DNA of 55,173 nt. Source: Clostridium sp. LS. GTDB lineage: Bacteria > Bacillota > Clostridia > Clostridiales > Clostridiaceae. Below, in pieces: positions 49,799 through 55,173 of the stretch (position 1 is its first letter; each line of letters begins with the position of its first letter). The stretch is taken from contig NZ_AUUU01000258.1 of the NCBI RefSeq assembly GCF_002760435.1, forward strand, positions 1-55,173. The letters are read 5' to 3'. Both the position numbers and the translations under genes were made by a program. Under the pieces are notes generated by a model, which had not been told where the DNA came from, ran no database searches, and worked only from the letters and a program-made list of their open reading frames with translations.

Positions 49799-51580
49799 TT
49801 GCAAATACCAGAAGAAGTAATTGAAAATATAAAACAACAAAATGATATAGTTGATATTATTTCAGAAAATGTAAGATTAAAGAAATCGGGAAGAAACTAT
49901 ATGGGTTTATGTCCATTCCATAATGATAAATCCCCGTCATTTAGTGTTTCAAGTGAAAAGCAGATATACAAGTGTTTTTCCTGTGGTGAAGCTGGAAATG
50001 TGCTTACATTTGTCATGAAATATAAGAAACTTACTTTTGTAGAAGCAGCAAAATATTTAGCAGATAAGGCTAATATTCCATTAGAAATGAAAAGTCAGGA
50101 AAACAATCAGATATCTAGAAAAAAGGAACTTTTGTATAAGATAAATGTAGAAGCAGCTCGATATTATTTTGCAAATTTACAAAAAGATAAAGTAGCAAAA
50201 GAATATTTTTTAAAAAGAGGAGTCAAGGAAGAAACAATAAAGCGATTTGGCTTGGGCTATTCTAGTGACAGTTGGCACGGAGTAATGAATTATTTAAGAT
50301 CAAAAGGATATAAAAATGATTTATTACTTGAGGCAGGATTAGTTTCAAAGAATGAAAAGACTGGAAATGTATATGATAAGTTCAGAAATAGAGTGATGTT
50401 TCCTGTATTTGACGCAAGAGGAAAAGTCATTGGATTTGGAGGCAGGGTTTTAGATAATTCAAAACCAAAATATTTAAATTCACCAGAAACCATGATTTTC
50501 CAAAAAGGAATTAATCTTTATGGGTTAAATTTTGCAATTAAGAATAGACTGCAAGAGGACTATATAATTATAGTTGAAGGATATATGGATTTAATAGCGC
50601 TTCATCAATATGGTATTACTAACGCTGTAGCATCGCTTGGGACTGCACTTACTGTAAATCAAGTAAGACTTCTTAAGAGATATGTAAATAAAGTAATAAT
50701 TTCTTATGATGCTGATTTGGCTGGTCAAACTGCAACTCAAAGAGGATTAGAAATTTTACGAAGTGCTGGACTTAATGTAAAAGTATTAACAGTTCCAGAA
50801 GGAAAAGATCCAGATGAATTTGTGAGAAATAATGGGAAAGAGGCATTTTTAAGGTTGGTTAACGATGCACTGCCTTTAATAGAGTATAAAATTAAAAGGG
50901 CGGCGCAAGGAATTAATCTTAAGAATGGCAATGAATTAATAACATATGGAGAGAAGTTCGCAGAAATTTTGGCAGATTTAAATCCTATAGAAAAAGATGT
51001 ATATATAAAGAAAATTTCAGAAGAAACATCAATTAAAGAACAGGCATTATATGACTTACTTTCACAAGTAATAACAAAAAAACAAAAAGAAGACAATTTT
51101 GTGAATAAAAAGGAATATGTTGGAACAAAATTATATGTAGAACCAGGATATTTAAAGGCTGAAAGAGCGCTGTTAAAGTTGATGTTTAAAGATGAATTTT
51201 ATGATGAACTTAAAAATATCATAAAATTAGGAGATTTTGTGATAGAATCACATAATAAAATTTATTCATTAATATTACAAGGAAAAAGTGAGGATACTAT
51301 AAATATAGAGTCCTATGTAGAAAACAGATGTGATGATATTGAAAGTTCTAAAGAATTAATCAAAATTAAAGATCATGAAATCTTAGATTTTACTGATAAG
51401 GATAGATTAATTCATGATTACTTAAATGAAGTAAAAAGCTTCAGACTTAAAATGCAAATTGACGATTTAAAGAAAAAACAAAATAGATTTGAAAAAGAAG
51501 GAAAAATTGAAGAATCTATTAAAATTGCAATTGAGCTTGCTAAATTATCAGAGACACTTAAAAAGGGAGAGAGAGGTTAA
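49799..51580 (+). CDS. dnaG: DNA primase
   Basis: A 593-residue primase. The N-terminal zinc site is Cys38, His41, Cys59, Cys62 (CPFH...CFSC); the TOPRIM core has VEGYMDLIALHQYGITNAVASLGTALT and ISYDADLAGQTA; the C-terminal helicase-binding part begins near residue 430. It makes RNA primers for chromosome replication. The start is TTG after agagaggga. It is followed 29 bases later by rpoD, the classical dnaG-rpoD pair of the macromolecular-synthesis operon. Confidence 0.97.
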   Translation: MQIPEEVIENIKQQNDIVDIISENVRLKKSGRNYMGLCPFHNDKSPSFSVSSEKQIYKCFSCGEAGNVLTFVMKYKKLTFVEAAKYLADKANIPLEMKSQENNQISRKKELLYKINVEAARYYFANLQKDKVAKEYFLKRGVKEETIKRFGLGYSSDSWHGVMNYLRSKGYKNDLLLEAGLVSKNEKTGNVYDKFRNRVMFPVFDARGKVIGFGGRVLDNSKPKYLNSPETMIFQKGINLYGLNFAIKNRLQEDYIIIVEGYMDLIALHQYGITNAVASLGTALTVNQVRLLKRYVNKVIISYDADLAGQTATQRGLEILRSAGLNVKVLTVPEGKDPDEFVRNNGKEAFLRLVNDALPLIEYKIKRAAQGINLKNGNELITYGEKFAEILADLNPIEKDVYIKKISEETSIKEQALYDLLSQVITKKQKEDNFVNKKEYVGTKLYVEPGYLKAERALLKLMFKDEFYDELKNIIKLGDFVIESHNKIYSLILQGKSEDTINIESYVENRCDDIESSKELIKIKDHEILDFTDKDRLIHDYLNEVKSFRLKMQIDDLKKKQNRFEKEGKIEESIKIAIELAKLSETLKKGERG

Positions 51581-51609
51581 AGGTTGTGACGGAAGGAGGC
51601 AATAATAAT

Positions 51610-52719
51610 ATGGAACAAAAAGCGAATGGAAAAGTAGTAAAGCCAAAAGATGATAAAAAAGATAAGAATGCTAAAATGGTGGCTGTAAAGGAATTAATTG
51701 ATAAGGGCAAAAAGAATGGTTCCTTAACATATAAAGAAATTATGGAAACAATGGATCATATAGATTTAAGTCCAGAGCAAATAGAAAAGATTTATGAAGT
51801 TTTAGAAATGACAGGTGTCGAAATTATAGGTGATATAAATGAAACTGACCCTGAAGAAGAAGAAATAGATTTATCAGTACCAGAAGGTATAGCAATAGAT
51901 GATCCTGTTAGAATGTACTTAAAAGAAATTGGTAAAGTACCTTTATTGTCTTCTGAACAAGAAATAACTTATGCTAGAGAAATTGAAGAAGGAAATCAAA
52001 AAGCTAAGAAGAAGTTAGCGGAAGCAAATTTAAGATTAGTAGTAAGTATCGCTAAAAGATATGTTGGAAGAGGTATGTTATTCTTAGATTTAATTCAAGA
52101 AGGAAACCTAGGACTTATTAAAGCTGTTGAAAAATTTGATTATAGAAAAGGATATAAATTCTCGACTTATGCTACATGGTGGATTAGACAGGCAATAACA
52201 AGAGCTATTGCAGATCAGGCTAGAACAATAAGAATCCCTGTTCACATGGTAGAAACTATAAATAAACTTATAAGAGTGCAAAGACAATTATTGCAAGAAT
52301 TAGGTAGAGATCCATTTCCAGAAGAAATTTCAAAAGTTATGGAACTTCCTGTAGATAAAGTTCGTGAAATTCAAAAGATTGCTCAAGAACCAGTTTCATT
52401 AGAAACTCCAATAGGTGAAGAAGAAGATTCTCATTTAGGAGATTTCATTCCAGATGATGAAGCTCCAGCACCAGCTGAGGCAGCAGCATTTACAATGCTT
52501 AAAGAGCAATTAATAAATGTATTGGATACATTAACACCAAGAGAAGAAAAAGTGCTAAGATTAAGATTTGGTCTTGATGATGGAAGAGCTAGAACTCTTG
52601 AAGAAGTAGGTAAAGAATTTAATGTTACAAGAGAAAGAATTAGACAAATTGAAGCAAAAGCTTTAAGAAAATTAAGACATCCATCAAGAAGTAAAAAATT
52701 AAAAGATTATTTAGATTAA
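51610..52719 (+). CDS. rpoD: RNA polymerase housekeeping sigma factor SigA
   Basis: A 369-residue primary sigma factor. Region 1.1 is short (about 1-90), region 1.2 starts DDPVRMYLKEIGKVPLLS, region 2 holds FLDLIQEGNLGLIKAVEKFDYRKGYKFSTYATWWIRQAIT and region 4 ends with LEEVGKEFNVTRERIRQIEAKALRKLRHPSRS. ATG 51610 follows aaggagg by ten bases; a GTG at 51586 would add eight residues. It would recognise the many TTGACA/TATAAT promoters in this window. Terminator follows. Confidence 0.98.
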   Translation: MEQKANGKVVKPKDDKKDKNAKMVAVKELIDKGKKNGSLTYKEIMETMDHIDLSPEQIEKIYEVLEMTGVEIIGDINETDPEEEEIDLSVPEGIAIDDPVRMYLKEIGKVPLLSSEQEITYAREIEEGNQKAKKKLAEANLRLVVSIAKRYVGRGMLFLDLIQEGNLGLIKAVEKFDYRKGYKFSTYATWWIRQAITRAIADQARTIRIPVHMVETINKLIRVQRQLLQELGRDPFPEEISKVMELPVDKVREIQKIAQEPVSLETPIGEEEDSHLGDFIPDDEAPAPAEAAAFTMLKEQLINVLDTLTPREEKVLRLRFGLDDGRARTLEEVGKEFNVTRERIRQIEAKALRKLRHPSRSKKLKDYLD

Positions 52720-52721
52720 AG

Positions 52722-52754
52722 ATAAGCACCTACATAATAGGTGCTTATTTTTAA
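52722..52754 (+). terminator. Terminator of dnaG-rpoD
   Basis: ataagcacct (52722-52731) with aggtgcttat (52739-52748), then tttttaa. Confidence 0.9.
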
Positions 52755-52791
52755 GCGCATGTATCATGTTTATTAGAAAAGCGAGGTAAAT

Positions 52792-53490
52792 ATGGAATTA
52801 AGTAAAAGATTAAAATGGATTTTAGATAAAGTCAGCCAGACTGATACAATAATGGATGTTGGAACAGATCATGGATATATACCAATTTATTTAATTAAAA
52901 ATAATATAGCTGAAAAAGTTATTGCCTCTGACATTAATAAAGATCCGTTAAGAAAGGCTGAAATTAATGCTGCATTAGATGGAGTATTAAATAAGATTGA
53001 ATTAAGATTAGGCGGGGGATTATCTCCATTAAAAAATAAAGAAGCTCAGGTAGTAATAATTGCAGGTATGGGCGGTAATTTAATTAGAGATATATTAGAA
53101 AAAGATTTAAATAAAGTAAAGAACCTTGATTACTTAATACTTCAACCAGCGCAAAATCCTGAAGTTTTAAGGGAGTACTTATATAATAATGACTATGAAA
53201 TCTTAGAAGAAGATTTATGCTTAGATGAAAATAAATATTATGAAGTTTTTAAAGTAAGATATAAGTTAGGTGATTACATAAAATTGGAAGATATGTATTA
53301 TGAAATAAGCCCTATAATGTTAAACAAAAAGCTTCCGTTATTAAAGTCATATATAGAAAACAAAATTGAAAAAAATAAAAGAATTATTGAATTCATTGTA
53401 GACAATACAGAACATGCCATAAATAGAAAAAGTGAACTTAAAGAAAAAAATGAAAAATTAGAAAATTTATTAAAAAATATTAGGTGGTGA
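52792..53490 (+). CDS. trmK: tRNA (adenine22-N1)-methyltransferase
   Basis: A 232-residue methyltransferase that makes m1A22 in tRNA. SAM motif I is IMDVGTDHGYIPIYLI, followed by VIASDINKDPLRKAEINA, and the catalytic region is VIIAGMGGNLIRDIL and LILQPAQNPEVLREYL. The C-terminal 75 residues form a coiled coil (NKRIIEFIVDNTEHAINRKSELKEK). trmK followed by the NIF3 gene after rpoD is the same order as in Bacillus. Start follows agcgaggtaaat. Confidence 0.95.
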   Translation: MELSKRLKWILDKVSQTDTIMDVGTDHGYIPIYLIKNNIAEKVIASDINKDPLRKAEINAALDGVLNKIELRLGGGLSPLKNKEAQVVIIAGMGGNLIRDILEKDLNKVKNLDYLILQPAQNPEVLREYLYNNDYEILEEDLCLDENKYYEVFKVRYKLGDYIKLEDMYYEISPIMLNKKLPLLKSYIENKIEKNKRIIEFIVDNTEHAINRKSELKEKNEKLENLLKNIRW

Positions 53491-53494
53491 ATTT

Positions 53495-54286
53495 ATGACT
53501 AAGGTGATAGATATAGCAGAGGAGATTGAAAAATTTGCTCCGAAATTTTTAAGTGAAGACTATGATAATGTGGGATTAATGGTTGGCGATGAGTCTAAAG
53601 AAGTGAAGAAGGTTTTGCTAGCTCTTGATTGTACAAAAGAAGTAATTAAAGAAGCAATCGAAACTAAAAGTGACTTGATTATAACTCATCATCCACTAAT
53701 ATTTAGAAAGCCTAAGAATATAGTAAAGGGAGATCTTTTAGGTGATAAAGTCATAAGTTTAATTAAAGAAGATATAGCCTTATACTCATGTCATACAAAC
53801 CTAGATAGTGTTAAAGGTGGAATTAATGAAACAATAGTTAATATGTTAGGGTTAGCTTCAAGTGAAATAATTGAACCTAGTGAAAATAAAAATTACAAAG
53901 ATAGTGGAATAGGGAGAATTGTAAGGCTAGAAAAGGAACGTTCTTTAAATGATATTATCAATCTTGTTAAAACAAATCTAAATGTAAAAAACATGAGAAT
54001 TGTTAGAGGTGCTGATAAAATAAAAGTATTAGCAGTTATAAATGGCAGTGGTCAGGACTTCTTTCAAAAAGCAAAAAATCTTGGAGCACAATGTATAATA
54101 ACAGGGGATACAACTTATCATTTTGCATCTGATTTTAAAGAAATGGGAATAAGTATAATAGATGCAGGTCATTTTTCAACAGAATATCTTGTATTTTTAA
54201 AATCATTAGAATTCTTAAAAGATAAATTTCAAGATGTAGAATTCATTTTTTCAAATAAATGTGAAGATCCTTATGAATTTATTTAA
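53495..54286 (+). CDS. NIF3/DUF34 metal-binding protein
   Basis: A 263-residue protein of the NIF3-like (DUF34) family, often named GTP cyclohydrolase 1 type 2 homolog though that activity is not general. The dinuclear metal site is seen in ITHHPLIFR and SCHTNLDSVKGGIN, and in GHFSTEYLV near the end. It begins four bases after trmK with taggtggtgaattt, so the pair is coupled. The 370-residue forms have an inserted domain; this short form lacks it. Function is unsettled, perhaps metal homeostasis. Confidence 0.9.
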   Translation: MTKVIDIAEEIEKFAPKFLSEDYDNVGLMVGDESKEVKKVLLALDCTKEVIKEAIETKSDLIITHHPLIFRKPKNIVKGDLLGDKVISLIKEDIALYSCHTNLDSVKGGINETIVNMLGLASSEIIEPSENKNYKDSGIGRIVRLEKERSLNDIINLVKTNLNVKNMRIVRGADKIKVLAVINGSGQDFFQKAKNLGAQCIITGDTTYHFASDFKEMGISIIDAGHFSTEYLVFLKSLEFLKDKFQDVEFIFSNKCEDPYEFI

Positions 54287-54306
54287 ATATAAATAATAAA
54301 TTATTT

Positions 54307-54353
54307 TTACTATGAAATCATGCTTCAATAAGCTGTTTCATAGTAATTTTTTT
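54307..54353 (+). terminator. Terminator after trmK-NIF3
   Basis: ttactatgaaa (54307-54317) pairs with tttcatagtaa (54336-54346), then seven T. Confidence 0.9.
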
Positions 54354-54431
54354 ATTAAAATCAAAGTATGTTAACTAAATCGTGAAAGATATGCATATAA
54401 TAGTACCGTAATAATAATTTTGTGGTGAATT

Positions 54432-54731
54432 ATGAGTAGAGATGATGATTATACCAGTGGAGCTGGAGAGGATTTGAAAAAAGATTTTAAAAATATGTTT
54501 AAACATAGTAGGAGAGCAATACAAGGTTTTTTTAGAGGAGGAAGTCGAAAAAAGTATGGAGGTATAAATGGATGGTTCCCCTTTTTTGCAGGTAAGAATC
54601 CTCTTTTATTTCTATGCTACCCCAAATTAATAGTAGCAGGAATAATATTATTAACTTTATTATTTTGCGGGGTGAGCATATATGGATTAATAATAATAAT
54701 CCTGTTAACAATAATACTAATTTTAATATAA
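54432..54731 (+). CDS. Hypothetical small membrane protein
   Basis: A 99-residue protein I do not recognise. Residues 1-45 are polar and basic (EDLKKDFKNMFKHSRRAIQGFFRGGSRKKYGG); the C-terminal half has two hydrophobic segments (about 60-78 and 80-99, the last rich in Ile/Leu) and ends within the membrane. Gly/Arg-rich linker. Start follows gtggtgaatt. It lies alone between a terminator and rnpB. Confidence 0.65.
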   Translation: MSRDDDYTSGAGEDLKKDFKNMFKHSRRAIQGFFRGGSRKKYGGINGWFPFFAGKNPLLFLCYPKLIVAGIILLTLLFCGVSIYGLIIIILLTIILILI

Positions 54732-54765
54732 TTATAATTAAATTTTAATAGTATAAAAAAAGTAT

Positions 54766-54794
54766 TTGCTTATTCGAATAAAGTATGTTAACAT
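54766..54794 (+). promoter_or_regulatory. rnpB promoter
   Basis: TTGCTT (54766-54771), 17 bases, TAACAT (54789-54794), with the RNA beginning about 8 bases later. Confidence 0.65.
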
Positions 54795-54801
54795 ATATTT
54801 T

Positions 54802-55150
54802 GCGAGTGAGACGTGCAATCGCTGCTAGACTTTGATCTAGGAGAGGAAAGTCCGAGCTCCACAGGGCAGAGTGCTGGATAACGTCCAGTCAAGGCGACTT
54901 GAAGGAAAGTGCAACAGAGATATACCGCCTAAGTTTTACTTAGGTAAGGGTGGAAAGGTGATGGTAAGAGCTCACCAGCGTGTTGGAGACTTCACGGCTA
55001 TGTAAACCCCACTTGGAGCAAGACCGAATAGAGAGGCAATTAAGGGGCTGCCCGTCCCGCCTCTGGGTGCGTCGCTTGAGCTTACTGGCAACAGTAGGCC
55101 TAGATAGATGATTGCTTAATACAGAACTCGGCTTATGGCTTATCTCGCAT
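54802..55150 (+). ncRNA. rnpB: RNase P RNA, class A
   Basis: The catalytic RNA of RNase P, which trims tRNA 5' leaders. Conserved blocks are gaggaaagtccgagctcc with acagggcagagtgctggata (class A pattern, unlike the class B RNA of Bacillus), gaaagtgcaacagaga, the loop taccgcc, gtaaaccccac, ggggctgcccg, and the 3' block agatagatgattg followed by acagaactcggcttat. The ends gcgag and ctcgc (about 54802 and 55148) form P1, so the RNA appears complete. The high GC against an AT-rich background also marks it. Exact ends are estimates. Confidence 0.95.
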
Positions 55151-55173
55151 CAAGGTAAATGAACGGTTGAGCG

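Noticed and set aside
1..55173. tRNA genes, insertion sequences, prophage or replication origin
   Set aside because: None was seen: no clover-leaf sequences, transposase or integrase reading frames, or DnaA-box clusters were recognised in this reading.

Overview
The window is low-GC, AT-rich chromosomal DNA from an endospore-forming anaerobic Firmicute, very probably Clostridium sensu stricto (cluster I); the gene order and intergenic repeats make me think of the C. beijerinckii group, but that is inference. Evidence: a spoIIAA-spoIIAB-sigF operon, a three-gene spoVA set (C, D, E), gpr, spoIIP, yqfC/yqfD and a CotS-like gene; TTG/GTG starts with strong AGGAGG-type sites; a pyruvate phosphate dikinase whose catalytic residues fall at His455 and Cys831, the numbers used for the clostridial enzyme. 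Almost every gene is on the + strand.

Layout. 1-6.8 kb: a long palindromic element, a Lon-family (LonH/YcbZ-like) protease, spoIIA/sigF and spoVACDE. 6.9-12.7 kb: a degenerate P-type ATPase, a ComEC without its nuclease domain, holA, and convergent rpsT. 12.8-15.6 kb: the forespore protease gpr, spoIIP and a small anchored protein. 15.7-24.8 kb: lepA, a TerB-like gene, hemW and the heat-shock operon hrcA-grpE-dnaK-dnaJ behind a consensus promoter and CIRCE operator. 24.8-26.6 kb: a stand-alone siroheme sulfite/nitrite reductase. 26.6-39.7 kb: a translation, RNA-modification and cell-envelope housekeeping run (trmB, prmA, rsmE, mtaB, HIT, rpsU, yqeY, yqfC, yqfD, pgpH, ybeY, dgkA-PAP2 fusion, era, recO, DUF4342). 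39.9-43.4 kb: a CcpN-type HTH-CBS regulator, a ~200-nt rod-shaped RNA that fits 6S RNA, and ppdK. 43.6-48.2 kb: an accessory block (TetR, MFS exporter, isochorismatase-like, metallo-beta-lactamase-fold protein, CotS-like kinase). 48.5-54.7 kb: dgt, the macromolecular-synthesis pair dnaG-rpoD, trmK, a NIF3/DUF34 protein and a small membrane protein. The window closes with RNase P RNA (class A).

How the parts work together. The first third holds the forespore sigma switch (SpoIIAA/SpoIIAB/SigF) and several genes that act in forespore or spore: the DPA channel SpoVA, the SASP protease GPR, and SpoIIP for engulfment. The middle is protein folding and ribosome maturation. The last part holds chromosome replication priming, the housekeeping sigma factor and two regulatory or catalytic RNAs that act with RNA polymerase and tRNA.

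The most interesting unexplained material lies outside the ordinary genes: the 40.56-40.76 kb structured RNA; hairpin repeats sitting just upstream of rsmE, HIT, dgkA and recO; very short reading frames with good ribosome-binding sites in leaders (Lon-like gene, spoIIAA, lepA, trmB, dnaG), of which the lepA one is tied to a hairpin between Shine-Dalgarno and start; tandem 21-bp operators in front of the tetR/MFS pair; and catalytic-motif loss in the P-type ATPase and in the isochorismatase-like protein.
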